DNA of 64,000 nt, taken from NCBI GenBank assembly GCA_016708725.1, contig JADJFE010000001.1:372001-436000 (forward strand), in the 5' to 3' direction. The DNA is from Candidatus Aalborgicola bjergmarkensis (lineage in GTDB: Bacteria; Pseudomonadota; Gammaproteobacteria; Burkholderiales; Burkholderiaceae_C). The translations under genes and the position numbers were made by a program. The notes below the pieces were generated by a model that was not told the DNA's origin, made no database searches, and saw nothing but the letters and a program-made list of their open reading frames with translations. Below are positions 52,060 to 60,760 of the stretch, piece by piece; within the stretch, counting starts at the first letter, position 1, and every line of letters begins with the position of its first letter.

Positions 52060-54096
52060 TCACGGCATATCTTCGTCCGCCGCCGTGCTTGCGCCGCCCT
52101 TGGGGCCGACCTGTCCGAGGCGGGCTTTGAGCGATTGGGGCTGGCCGGTGATGAGCGCTGCGTAATTGGTGGTGTTGGAGAGGACTTTTTTCACATAGTC
52201 ACGGGTTTCGGAAAAGGGGATGTTTTCTGCCCAGATGGCGGCCTCAAGCATGGGTGCGCCCGCCTGTCCTCGCCATAGGCGCGGGCGGGCCGGACCTGCG
52301 TTGTAGGCCGCAGCGGCCATGGGCATGGAGCCGCCAAAGCTGTCGAGCACCAGTTTGAGGTAGCCGGTGCCGATGGCGATGTTGGTGTCGCGCTCGGTGA
52401 TCTGTTGCGGTTCAAAATCTTTTAGCCCGATTTTCTTGGCCGTCCAGCGTGCGGTGGCAGGCATGACCTGCATCAGTCCAGAAGCACCCACACTGGATTT
52501 TGCATCCATGATGAAACGGCTTTCCTGGCGGATCAAACCGTACACGTAGGCCGGGTCCAGGCCAATCTGGCGCGTGCGTGCAATGACGGCGTTTTTGAAC
52601 GGCATGGGAAAGCGCTGCTCAAAATCCATCTCGGTGCGGGTACGGTCACTGGTGTTGATGCAGCGGTCCCAGACCTCGTTCTTGCAGGCCAGGTCGGCAG
52701 CGGCCAGCAAGCTGCGTTCATCCATGCCGCCGCGCTGGTGCAGATTGGCGCTGTAGTTCCACTCGCGCACGCCTTCAGGACGCAGCCCGATGCGAATGGC
52801 GTGCAAGGCGCGTACGAGACCGGGATTTTTGCGCGCGGACTCCATTTCTTCAGCGGTGAGTGGCGCAGGCTTAGGGGGCACGGTGATGCGCTGGCCGAGT
52901 TCTTCGAGCGCCAGTTGCTCATAAAAGCCGCGCACGCCGGCAATGCCTTGCAGCAGTTGCAAGGCTTGCGTGCGCGCAGGCTCCGGGGGCGTGCGCAGCA
53001 GCAAAGCCCTGGCGCGCCAGTAGACCCAGGCCGGATCGTTGCGCTGGGCCTCAAGCATGGCGTCGGTGGCCTCGAACACATGGTTCCATTGTCCGGTCCT
53101 GATCGCGGCGCGTATTTTCCAGGCGAGGTGGTCTTCGTGCATGTCTTTCGCCTTGCCTCGGCTGAAATAGAGGGTGGCGTTATCGGACAATTTTTGTGCC
53201 GCACGTTTGCCAATCACACCCCAGATCCAGTTGCGCTCTTCTGCCGTGAGTTGGGTACGCCAGCGCAGTTTGCCCAGTTCTGCCGCCGCTTCGTCCGGGT
53301 CGAGGTAGGCCAGGCGGATCAATGCCAGCGACACCAGCTCGCGTGTTTGTGGCTGCAGCGCGGTGAATTTTTCCTTGAGGTATTTGGCCGGATGCAGGTA
53401 GATGCTGTCCACCGTTTTGGTCCACTTGGGGTTGAGCAGATCAATGGCCTGGTTCACTGTGCGCAAGCGGTCATTTTCCATGCCCAGACGTGCGCGCAGC
53501 CACACCACCTGGGTCACGTCGGGGTGTTCCTTGAGAAATTGTGCGGCCACGCTGGCGCAGGCTTCATCGGCCTCTTTCATTGGCAGCCAGATGTCCTTGA
53601 GTTTTGCGTCAATGTCGATACCGTTACCGTTACCGTTACCGTTACCGCTATCGTTACCGCTAGCCTGATGCTCGGCCAGCAAGGCGTAACAACGCACCGG
53701 GCGGTCATCGTTCATGCGGTAGAGCGGGTATTCACGTCGGAAAGTTTCCCAGTCGCGGTTGCGCCCCAGGTGCAGCAGCCATTCGACGCGCAGCCGGTCC
53801 TCCTGGTAACTGCCACTAAAACGGGTGAAAAATTCCTGAATCTCGCTACGACTGGCTTCGTCCAGGCGGGCCGACAAGTCCCAGTAGGCCGCCCAGGGTT
53901 CAAGCACGTGGCCGCGCGCCTGGGGCAAAAGGGCAGCAAGGCGCTTGCGGTCACGCTGTTTGTAGGCCTGCGCCATGTCCAGAATAAGCTCGTCGGCGCG
54001 CGTATTCTCGCGCTTTTGGGCGTATGCTGGCACGGGCAGGGAGGCAATCAGGCAGCCCAAAAGGGCAATCAATGTCAAAATAGATGAAAACTGCAT
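52060..54096 (-). CDS. Soluble lytic murein transglycosylase (SLT family)
   Basis: This 678-residue periplasmic enzyme cleaves peptidoglycan to anhydro-muropeptides. It has a signal peptide (about 1-27, ending VPAYAQ) and a long alpha-superhelical U/L domain. The C-terminal SLT domain has catalytic Glu in LIRQESRFIMDAKSSVGA, then GLMQVMPATA and AAYNAGPARPRLWRG. A Gly-Asn repeat of about 9 residues (near residue 148) is coded by a hexanucleotide repeat. ATG 54096 is used because the signal peptide starts there; an upstream frame to 54207 overlaps the divergent cyclo-ligase gene. Confidence 0.92.
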   Translation of the reverse strand: MQFSSILTLIALLGCLIASLPVPAYAQKRENTRADELILDMAQAYKQRDRKRLAALLPQARGHVLEPWAAYWDLSARLDEASRSEIQEFFTRFSGSYQEDRLRVEWLLHLGRNRDWETFRREYPLYRMNDDRPVRCYALLAEHQASGNDSGNGNGNGNGIDIDAKLKDIWLPMKEADEACASVAAQFLKEHPDVTQVVWLRARLGMENDRLRTVNQAIDLLNPKWTKTVDSIYLHPAKYLKEKFTALQPQTRELVSLALIRLAYLDPDEAAAELGKLRWRTQLTAEERNWIWGVIGKRAAQKLSDNATLYFSRGKAKDMHEDHLAWKIRAAIRTGQWNHVFEATDAMLEAQRNDPAWVYWRARALLLRTPPEPARTQALQLLQGIAGVRGFYEQLALEELGQRITVPPKPAPLTAEEMESARKNPGLVRALHAIRIGLRPEGVREWNYSANLHQRGGMDERSLLAAADLACKNEVWDRCINTSDRTRTEMDFEQRFPMPFKNAVIARTRQIGLDPAYVYGLIRQESRFIMDAKSSVGASGLMQVMPATARWTAKKIGLKDFEPQQITERDTNIAIGTGYLKLVLDSFGGSMPMAAAAYNAGPARPRLWRGQAGAPMLEAAIWAENIPFSETRDYVKKVLSNTTNYAALITGQPQSLKARLGQVGPKGGASTAADEDMP
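53617..53665. repeat. Hexanucleotide repeat inside the lytic transglycosylase gene
   Basis: CCGTTA (GGTAAC on the coding strand) is repeated about seven times, two units with a changed base. It codes for alternating Gly and Asn. Changes in copy number would alter linker length without changing frame. Confidence 0.9.
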
Positions 54097-54105
54097 AGGG
54101 GGATT

Positions 54106-54717
54106 ATGAACAATTCGCAAGAGCCCGGACAAGAATCCAGGATTGAGGCCAAGAAAGCTTTGCGTAAAAAACTGCTGGAAGAGCGTCTGCGGCTTGCCCA
54201 TAGGCAAGAACTGGCCGCTGATTTACAGCAAGTGCTGCGTATCTGGCTGCTGGGGCGGCCAGACACGGTGATTGGCGTTTACTGGCCCATCAAAGGCGAG
54301 TTTGACCCTTTGCCAGCCTTGCACCGCTGGAAAGAAGACGGCGAACTGCTGGAGCAACCGCAACTGCGCCGCATTGGTCTGCCCGTGGTGGACAGGGAAC
54401 AGAAAACCATGCGTTTTCATGCCTGGTATCCCGGCTGCCCGATGGAAGAAGATGCCTATGGAATCCCCAAGCCCAAGGATACCGAGTTGATCGCTCCCAC
54501 ACTGCTGTTTGCGCCGTGCATCGGTTACGGGCCGGGCGGATACCGACTGGGCTATGGCGGCGGGTTTTATGATCGCTTGCTGACCACGATCAAACCGCGC
54601 CCGTTTATCGTCGGATTGGGCTTTAGCGCCGGATTCATCGAAGATTTTGAGCCCGAGCCGCATGACCAGCCGCTGGATGCAATTCTCAACAACTATGGCG
54701 TAGTCTGGCCGCTTTGA
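54106..54717 (+). CDS. 5-formyltetrahydrofolate cyclo-ligase
   Basis: This 203-residue enzyme of folate salvage converts 5-formyl-THF to 5,10-methenyl-THF with ATP. Motifs are KKALRKKLLEERLRL at the N-terminus, GVYWPIKGEFDPLP, and the ATP-binding loop GPGGYRLGYGGGFYDR near the C-terminus. It is divergent from the lytic transglycosylase with only 9 bp between starts, so promoters overlap the coding ends. Confidence 0.93.
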   Translation: MNNSQEPGQESRIEAKKALRKKLLEERLRLAHRQELAADLQQVLRIWLLGRPDTVIGVYWPIKGEFDPLPALHRWKEDGELLEQPQLRRIGLPVVDREQKTMRFHAWYPGCPMEEDAYGIPKPKDTELIAPTLLFAPCIGYGPGGYRLGYGGGFYDRLLTTIKPRPFIVGLGFSAGFIEDFEPEPHDQPLDAILNNYGVVWPL

Positions 54718-54768
54718 CTCTGGTCGTTGTAGTCGGCAGCGAAACTTAACTCAGGAGAGACCCGTACC

Positions 54769-55938
54769 ATGACTGATGCCTCCGTCACCCCCGTCAAGAA
54801 ACCACGCAAACCCCGCACCGTGCAGGGTGCAACCAAGTCGTCCGTGCGCGCCGTGGCGCAAGGGGATGTGCCGCCATCAAACCGCGCCGCTGCGCTCAAC
54901 CAGTTTGTCATTGACCAGGCAATTGATGCCGCCCAGGGAAAGGCCGTTGCAGCAGCGCTCAATCTGGTGCGCCCGGATGCCGACGAGGCGACCGCTGAAG
55001 AGCGTGCCAAGGGCTTGCGTGCGCTACTGGAGGGGGCTTCCGAGGACGATGCGCGTGTGTTGCGCGCTGCGTTGCTGGGTTCTATGACGCCGGGCACACA
55101 CAAAAAGAAAAACCCGGATGAGGAACTCGCCGACGATTGGCGTGATGGTGGCTACCCTTACCGCAACCTGCTGCGCCGCAGCACCTACGAGGCAGAAAAA
55201 TTCCGCCTGCAAGTGGAATTGCTCAAGCTGCAAGCCTGGGTCAAGGAGACCGGCCAGCGTGTGATCATTTTGTTTGAAGGGCGCGACGCCGCTGGCAAGG
55301 GCGGTACCATCAAACGCTTCATGGAGCACCTCAATCCACGCGGGGCACGGGTGGTGGCATTGGAAAAACCCAGCGAAGTTGAACGTGGCCAGTGGTATTT
55401 TCAGCGCTATGTGGAGCATCTGCCCACGCGCGGCGAGATCGTGCTCTTTGACCGCAGCTGGTACAACCGCGCTGGCGTGGAGCGCGTCATGGGTTTTTGC
55501 ACGGAAGATGAATACCGTGAATTCATGCACCAGACCCCGGAATTTGAACGCCATCTGGTGCGCAGCGGCGTGCATCTGATCAAATTCTGGTTCAGCGTCA
55601 GTCGCAAGGAGCAGCGCCGTCGCTTCAAGGAGCGCGAAAACCACCCGCTCAAGCATTGGAAACTCAGCCCGATTGACATGGCTTCGCTGGACAAGTGGGA
55701 AGAGTACACCCGGGCCAAGGAAAATATGTTTTTCGAGACCGACACCGCCGATTCACCCTGGACGGTCATCAAGAGCGACTGCAAAAAGCGCGCCCGACTG
55801 GCCGCCATGCGCTACATCCTGCACAAGCTGCCCTATGGCAACAAGGACCTGGAGCACATCGGCAAGCTCGACCAGCTGATCGTGGGGCGCGCCTACGTGG
55901 TCTACGAGCGCGGCGAACGCCCCAGTGCGATTGTGTAG
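54769..55938 (+). CDS. ppk2: Polyphosphate kinase 2
   Basis: This 389-residue PPK2-family enzyme phosphorylates nucleotides with polyphosphate. Residues 1-120 are a low-complexity Ala/Lys-rich extension and helical region. The kinase core has Walker A FEGRDAAGKGGTIKRF (about 171), lid and Walker B LFDRSWYNRAGVERVMGF (about 228), and LIKFWFSVSRKEQRRRF. The class (I or III) cannot be fixed by eye. GGAGAG lies before the ATG. A small copy of its 3' end occurs at 60714-60756. Confidence 0.92.
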   Translation: MTDASVTPVKKPRKPRTVQGATKSSVRAVAQGDVPPSNRAAALNQFVIDQAIDAAQGKAVAAALNLVRPDADEATAEERAKGLRALLEGASEDDARVLRAALLGSMTPGTHKKKNPDEELADDWRDGGYPYRNLLRRSTYEAEKFRLQVELLKLQAWVKETGQRVIILFEGRDAAGKGGTIKRFMEHLNPRGARVVALEKPSEVERGQWYFQRYVEHLPTRGEIVLFDRSWYNRAGVERVMGFCTEDEYREFMHQTPEFERHLVRSGVHLIKFWFSVSRKEQRRRFKERENHPLKHWKLSPIDMASLDKWEEYTRAKENMFFETDTADSPWTVIKSDCKKRARLAAMRYILHKLPYGNKDLEHIGKLDQLIVGRAYVVYERGERPSAIV

Positions 55939-55944
55939 CCACAC

Positions 55945-55975
55945 ATCCCGATCATCCCGATCATCCCGATTGTCC
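55945..55975 (+). repeat. Short tandem repeat after ppk2
   Basis: CATCCCGAT occurs three times in a row in the 42-bp gap between ppk2 and the MEKHLA gene. It may affect spacing of translation signals. Confidence 0.85.
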
Positions 55976-55980
55976 GGGCC

Positions 55981-56463
55981 ATGCCATTCGACCGCAGCGA
56001 ACCGTCTGCTGCCAACCAGTATCAGGCTGCGTCTGCCGGACTGATTCTCGACAGCTACCGCCAGTTTGTGCAGCGTGAATTGCTGCCGCACTCTGCCAGT
56101 GTGTCGCATCTGGCCAGGGAGCTTTACCACGCGCCGTTTGTGGTGCTGGCGCACGACGGCGCGCCGGACCCGGTTTTCTTTTACGCCAACCTTCAGGCCC
56201 AGCAGTTGTTTGAAATGACCTGGCAAGAGATGGTCTGCCTGCCATCGCGCCTTTCGGCAGAACCGCTGGCGCGGGAGGAAAGGCAGCGCCTCCTTGACCG
56301 GGTGGCAAGCCACGGTTACATCGATGACTACTCGGGGATACGCATTTCCAGAACAGGCAAGCGGTTTCGTATCGAGCGGGCAACGGTCTGGAACCTGGTG
56401 GCAGGCAATGAAGCCGTGGTCGGCCAGGCTGCGGCCTTTGGCTCCTGGCTTCCCCAAAACTGA
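55981..56463 (+). CDS. MEKHLA-domain protein
   Basis: This 160-residue protein resembles the PAS-like MEKHLA domain: APFVVLAHDGAPDPVFFYAN, QQLFEMTWQEMVCLPSRLSA and DYSGIRISRTGKRFRIE. Such domains occur alone in bacteria and at the C-terminus of plant HD-ZIP III factors, and are thought to sense small ligands or redox state. No effector domain is attached. It follows ppk2 by 42 bp and may share its transcript. Confidence 0.85.
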   Translation: MPFDRSEPSAANQYQAASAGLILDSYRQFVQRELLPHSASVSHLARELYHAPFVVLAHDGAPDPVFFYANLQAQQLFEMTWQEMVCLPSRLSAEPLAREERQRLLDRVASHGYIDDYSGIRISRTGKRFRIERATVWNLVAGNEAVVGQAAAFGSWLPQN

Positions 56464-56502
56464 GACGACACTACTCCCCCACGCCCACGCCCACGTGCGA
56501 TT

Positions 56503-57360
56503 TCAGGTTCCTTGTCGGGCCACGCTGGGCGCGGGCGATAGCAGGTTGCCCTGTACGCTCACGCGCGAACCCACGCCGAAGGACGGGGTGTGCTGTTCCA
56601 CATAACGGGCACTACCGTCATCCATGCGCACCAGCAGGCGGTAGGTTGTTGTTGGCTGGTTCATCCGCTTTTCGACCACGTCGCCAGCGTAGGCACCTCC
56701 GATCACACCGGCCAGGGTAGCGAGCGTCTTGCCATCGCCTCTGCCGAACTGGTTGCCCAGCAAGCCCACCAGAGCGGCTCCGGTTACCGCACCTACACCA
56801 CTGGGTTTGCTCTCGCTGACGACGGGAACCACCGACTCCACCGTGCCGCAGTTGGCGCACAGGGCCGGTGGTGGTGGGGGTGGCGGGGTCCATTCAGGCT
56901 GCGCAGGCGCGCGCGGAGCCTCAGCCACTTCCACGGGGGGAGTGGCAACTGCATTTTTCGTAGTGGGTGGCGCAGTGTGGACGCGCGCAACAGCGGGTTT
57001 TGGTTTGTGCACAGTGCTTGCTGCGCTGGTTTTCGGCGGGGTAGGGGAGGGCTGAACCTGCTCTGCGACCACAGGGGGGGCAGAGGCGGCCAGGGTAGCC
57101 GGGATGGCCGCATTTGTTGCACTGGAGGCAACCGCCGTTGTTGCGCTGGCTGCTGGCAACGGTGCTGGGGCCGCTGTTGCTGTTGCCGCACCCTGCTGCT
57201 GGCCCATCAGGTACAGGGTCGCACCGCCCGCACCTATGCCGGCGGCGCACAGGAGACCGGCAACAAACCAGAGCCACGGCGAGGCAAGGGCAGAGGCAGG
57301 GGCAGGGGCAGAGGCAGAGGCAGCAAGAGGGGCTGCGGGAGGGGTGAGGCTATGGGACAT
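56503..57360 (-). CDS. Membrane-anchored glycine-zipper (2TM) protein
   Basis: This 285-residue protein has a single N-terminal helix (about residues 29-52, WLWFVAGLLCAAGIGAGGATLYLMG) after an Ala/Pro-rich head. A long Ala/Pro/Lys-rich periplasmic linker and a C-terminal glycine zipper with GVGAVTGAALVGLLGNQFG follow, then GVIGGAYAGDVVEKRM. Two Cys in CANCG precede the zipper. SlyB/Pcp-like outer-membrane association is inferred. ATG 57360 is chosen because CAGGAA precedes it and the upstream frame has no homology. Confidence 0.85.
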   Translation of the reverse strand: MSHSLTPPAAPLAASASAPAPASALASPWLWFVAGLLCAAGIGAGGATLYLMGQQQGAATATAAPAPLPAASATTAVASSATNAAIPATLAASAPPVVAEQVQPSPTPPKTSAASTVHKPKPAVARVHTAPPTTKNAVATPPVEVAEAPRAPAQPEWTPPPPPPPALCANCGTVESVVPVVSESKPSGVGAVTGAALVGLLGNQFGRGDGKTLATLAGVIGGAYAGDVVEKRMNQPTTTYRLLVRMDDGSARYVEQHTPSFGVGSRVSVQGNLLSPAPSVARQGT

Positions 57361-57472
57361 GGAAAGTTCCTGGCAAAGTGGGGGACTGCACCCCGAAACC
57401 TGAAGCAGTCGCATCCATAACGTTTGCACAAAGCCGCCGGATGACCGCGCAATTCCGGCTTTACCAAGACCC

Positions 57473-57531
57473 ATGCACGTCCGTACCGGACTGCGGGTGT
57501 GCGCATGGTCACCAGTTCTTCTGCTGCGGTA
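57473..57531 (-). pseudogene. Copied 3' end of gor
   Basis: On the minus strand AAEELVTMRTPAVRYG reproduces the last codons of glutathione reductase (intact gene ends at 60761). About 58 bp match with few changes. Nothing else of gor is present. The remainder of 57361-57612 shows no gene. Confidence 0.8.
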
Positions 57532-57612
57532 AACCAAGCGCTGAAGACAAGGAGATTAAACCAGGCTGGTTTCAACTTACCATGGGAGATTGCTCCAGAG
57601 CGCTCCTCAAAG

Positions 57613-57820
57613 CGCTCCTGATACAAGAGCTGTTCCCGCTTGTCTCATAAGGCGTGCAGCCCGATTTTCCATACAAAAACACCCGAAAAAACCCAAAAAC
57701 GGCCAGTTTTGACCCCTCGTGGCGGCTTCTGGCAGTGTTTTACCCCGTTCTGAAGGGTAAAACTCAATATGAATTGGGCTGTATGCCTTACAGGATAAGC
57801 GGGAGCAGCTATCATTTTTA
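57613..57820 (+). repeat. ~200-bp inverted-repeat element, copy 8
   Basis: This is a more diverged full copy: CTCCTGATACAAGAGCTG, CCCGCTTGTCTCATAAGGC, AAACGGCCAGTTTTGACC, then GGATAAGCGGGAGCAGCTAT. It lies between the glycine-zipper and NHL genes. Confidence 0.8.
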
Positions 57821-57876
57821 AGTAGACACCACAAAAGCATCACTTTGAATCGCACCCCCGTACAGGCTACGCGCGG

Positions 57877-59988
57877 CTATTTCGTCGTCGCGATCAGCAC
57901 GGCCTGCTTTGACACCACGACCAGACCGTCAGCGGTCCAGGCGAGCCGGTATGGCGTGTCCAGGCCTGCGGGCGCCGCGCCAAGAACGATCCCTGCCTGA
58001 CCGGCACGACCCAGGACGGTACGGACAGTGCCATCCTGGCCGATGCGGCGCACGGTGTGGTTGCCGCTGTCGGCGACGTAGAGATTGTCAGCGGTGTCGA
58101 AGGCCAGACCCACGGGAGCAGCAAAACGCGCTGCTGCACCCACGCCATCAATCGCACCGGCCACCACCAGATCGCCTGCGAAGACGCTGGGTGAGCCGTC
58201 TGGTGGCAGTTTCAACACAGCATTGCCGAGGGTGAAATAGACCGCGCCTTGGGCGTCCACGGCCAATCCGGCGGGCAGGCGGGTAGTTCTGGTGGCCGCA
58301 GCGATGATGGGCAACTGTGGCGTAGCGGTGGAAAACAGCGTTTGCCACTGTCCGTCAGGATCCATACGGCGGATGGTGAAGAAGCTGAAGCCGTCGTCAA
58401 AGCCGATGGCAAAGCTGCCGGTGGCGGCGTAGAGCGTGCCCCTTGCACCCGCCTGGAGCGCCAACACACTCTCAGCGCCGGGCACAAGGGCCACGGTGCT
58501 GACCTGCTCCTGCGGCGTGACCTTGCGCAATCTTTGGTAGTCGCCGACGTAGACCGTGCCATCGGTGACGGCGGCGATGGCGGAGGGATATTGCAGCCGG
58601 GCGACTCCCGGCCCGCCATCCGCCGTGCCCCGTTCACCGACAACCCCGGCCCAGGTGCTCACAACGCCGCCAGCAATGCGCCGCAACACGGCGTTGCCGA
58701 AGTCGGCCACCAGCACCGCGCCAGCAGACCCGGTCAGCGCGATGCGGTATTCACCGAAGCGTGCGCTGGCAGCCGGTCCATCGGCAAAGCCAGCCTGCGG
58801 CGCTCTGCCGGCCCAGGTCGAGACCTGGCCATCCCTGGACAGGCGGCGCACGGTGTGTGCGCCGGCATCGCTCACATAGATATTGCCCAACGCATCGCGC
58901 GCCATGCCTGTCGGCTCGTCGAAGCGGGCTTGCGCAAACGGTCCATCGCTGCTGCCGCGTTGTTGGGCATTGCCAGCCAGAACGGTTTGTGTGCCGTCAG
59001 GCAACAGAGCTAGCAAGCGGTGGTTATCGCGGTCTGACACGAGCAAACGGCCTTCGTCGTCGAAACACGCGCCGCCGCCCCTATAGCTGCGCGCAACCAT
59101 GCCCAAGGCCCGCGCCGGCTCGGTACCATCTGCGCTGCGGCGTCGCACTTCGCCGTTGGCCAGGCCATAGGCGAGGTTGTCGTTGTCGTCGAGCGCCAGC
59201 CAGGTCACCCCATAGGTGAGGTCGTCGAAGCCGCCGCAAAAAGACTTGCCTGGCCGCGTGAAACTCACGACCTCGGTGCTGATGCGACCGCTGCTGTCGA
59301 TGCGGCGGATGGCGCAGCGTGTCCGGTCGGCCAGCCACAAGTCGCCGCGCCGATCAAGCACCAGTCCGTTCGCCACCGTCCCAGGGTCCAGCGACGGGCC
59401 GGACTGCTTCAGCGGATCGGCAAAAACAGTCGTGGCACCCTCAGCACCCACGCGCAGCACCACCCAGCTCGCCTGCGCCAGCGTACCCTGGTCGGCACTG
59501 GACCCGACGGGAGTTGTCCAGACTGTCTGCTGCGCAACGACATAGACACTGCCGTCGTGCCCTGCCGCCACCTGCACCGGGTCAGCGTAGCGCGTCTGCT
59601 GTACGCTGGCGTCGGTGGGAGAGGGTAAGCGCGCCACATCCAGCAGCACGCTCACCTCGCCAGATGCACTGATGCGCTTGACCTTCTGGTTGCCCGTATC
59701 GGCAACGAGCAGGCCGCCCTGGCCATCCGCAGCCAGACCTTGCGGCGCCGAGAACCGCGCCGCCGTGCGTTCACCGATACGGTCGCCACGGCCACCTTCG
59801 TCGGTCGTGCCGGCCAGCAGGGCAACACTTTTAAGCGAATGAATCGAAACGGGTTTTTCGGAAGGACTGTTTGTAATCTCTGGGGAGCCGGATGACGATC
59901 CACCGCCCCCACATCCAGTGAGTAGCAGTAATGGAAAAATGATCCAGGCGGCGAAATGCGCAGAAGTTGACGATAGCAGCTTGACCAT
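57877..59988 (-). CDS. NHL-repeat beta-propeller lipoprotein
   Basis: This 703-residue protein has a signal peptide with lipobox LLTGC followed by a Gly/Ser-rich tether (GGGGSSSGS). Repeated NHL blades follow, for example FSAPQGLAADGQGGLLVADTGN, FDEPTGMARDALGNIYVSDAG and FAAPVGLAFDTADNLYVADSGN. NHL propellers mediate protein or ligand binding, and many in this class are extracytoplasmic. No catalytic motif is visible; the partner is unknown. Confidence 0.9.
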   Translation of the reverse strand: MVKLLSSTSAHFAAWIIFPLLLLTGCGGGGSSSGSPEITNSPSEKPVSIHSLKSVALLAGTTDEGGRGDRIGERTAARFSAPQGLAADGQGGLLVADTGNQKVKRISASGEVSVLLDVARLPSPTDASVQQTRYADPVQVAAGHDGSVYVVAQQTVWTTPVGSSADQGTLAQASWVVLRVGAEGATTVFADPLKQSGPSLDPGTVANGLVLDRRGDLWLADRTRCAIRRIDSSGRISTEVVSFTRPGKSFCGGFDDLTYGVTWLALDDNDNLAYGLANGEVRRRSADGTEPARALGMVARSYRGGGACFDDEGRLLVSDRDNHRLLALLPDGTQTVLAGNAQQRGSSDGPFAQARFDEPTGMARDALGNIYVSDAGAHTVRRLSRDGQVSTWAGRAPQAGFADGPAASARFGEYRIALTGSAGAVLVADFGNAVLRRIAGGVVSTWAGVVGERGTADGGPGVARLQYPSAIAAVTDGTVYVGDYQRLRKVTPQEQVSTVALVPGAESVLALQAGARGTLYAATGSFAIGFDDGFSFFTIRRMDPDGQWQTLFSTATPQLPIIAAATRTTRLPAGLAVDAQGAVYFTLGNAVLKLPPDGSPSVFAGDLVVAGAIDGVGAAARFAAPVGLAFDTADNLYVADSGNHTVRRIGQDGTVRTVLGRAGQAGIVLGAAPAGLDTPYRLAWTADGLVVVSKQAVLIATTK

Positions 59989-60129
59989 TATGTTGTTACC
60001 TTGAGGGGTGGTGATGGTGATGGTGTCAGGAGTTTACACACGTGCAGATTCATGGTCAGCCAATAGCGTTGGACCGCATCGCCAGCGATGCTTTCTTGTG
60101 GTGCTTGGCGTTGAATCACTCTCAAATGA

Positions 60130-60372
60130 GATACTGATGTTACGCAGACGAAACCCCACAACATCCACGCTCCCCTCTCCCGCTCGCGGGAGAGGGTGCT
60201 CGTGGAAATTGACGGAGGGCAGCATGCAGAATAGGTCGAGTATGACCGCAGACGTGATGCCTATTTACACAGAAAAGGCTTCATCGTCCTGCGTTTCTGG
60301 AACAACCACCCTCTCCCCCAACCCCTCTCCCGCAAGCGGGAGAGGGGAGATTGCGTAACATCAGTGAGATAC
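60130..60372. repeat. ~240-bp MITE-like unit with 14-bp inverted ends and internal hairpins
   Basis: ACTGATGTTACGCA at 60131-60144 and its complement TGCGTAACATCAGT near 60353-60366 bound the unit. Inside are two palindromes, CTCTCCCGCTCGCGGGAGAG and CTCTCCCGCAAGCGGGAGAG. There is no coding potential. It occupies most of the gap between the NHL gene and the RelB-like gene. Confidence 0.75.
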
Positions 60373-60392
60373 ATAATTGGCGAACATACAGG

Positions 60393-60683
60393 ATGCCAAC
60401 CATGACAGAACAAACTTCCATGCTCCACATTCGCGTGGACGATAAGATCAAAGAGCAAGCCACAGTGGCACTGGCTGCAATGGGATTGTCCATGTCGGAT
60501 GCCGTTCGACTTTTTTTACGCCGCGTGGTGATCGACCAGGAATTTCCCCTTGAACTCAAGGTCCCCAACGCCCAGACGCAGGCTGCGATGGAGGAGTCGC
60601 GCACTATGATGGCGACCCATCGCGCCCGTTTTGCCACCGCCAACAAGCTGTTTGCTGATCTTGAAGAAAACAGCCGTCAGTAA
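60393..60683 (+). CDS. RelB/DinJ-family antitoxin, apparently orphan
   Basis: This about 96-residue protein contains the ribbon-helix-helix of the RelB/DinJ family (MLHIRVDDKIKEQATVALAAMGLSMSDAVRLFLRRVV) and a C-terminal tail expected to bind a toxin. No RelE/YafQ-like gene follows; instead a ppk2 3' fragment and then gor (opposite strand) come next. A start at 60402 is equally possible. Confidence 0.83.
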   Translation: MPTMTEQTSMLHIRVDDKIKEQATVALAAMGLSMSDAVRLFLRRVVIDQEFPLELKVPNAQTQAAMEESRTMMATHRARFATANKLFADLEENSRQ

Positions 60684-60713
60684 ACGTGCGTCTTTGCCTC
60701 GGGCAGCGGACTA

Positions 60714-60756
60714 CAGGGCGCACCTACGTGGTCTACAGACGCGGCGAGCGCCCCAC
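60714..60756 (+). pseudogene. Copied 3' end of ppk2
   Basis: GCGCACCTACGTGGTCTAC and GACGCGGCGAGCGCCCC match the end of ppk2 (55885-55926), coding RTYVVYRRGERPT. It lies between the RelB-like gene and the gor stop, just where a toxin gene would be expected. Confidence 0.7.
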
Positions 60757-60760
60757 CCGC

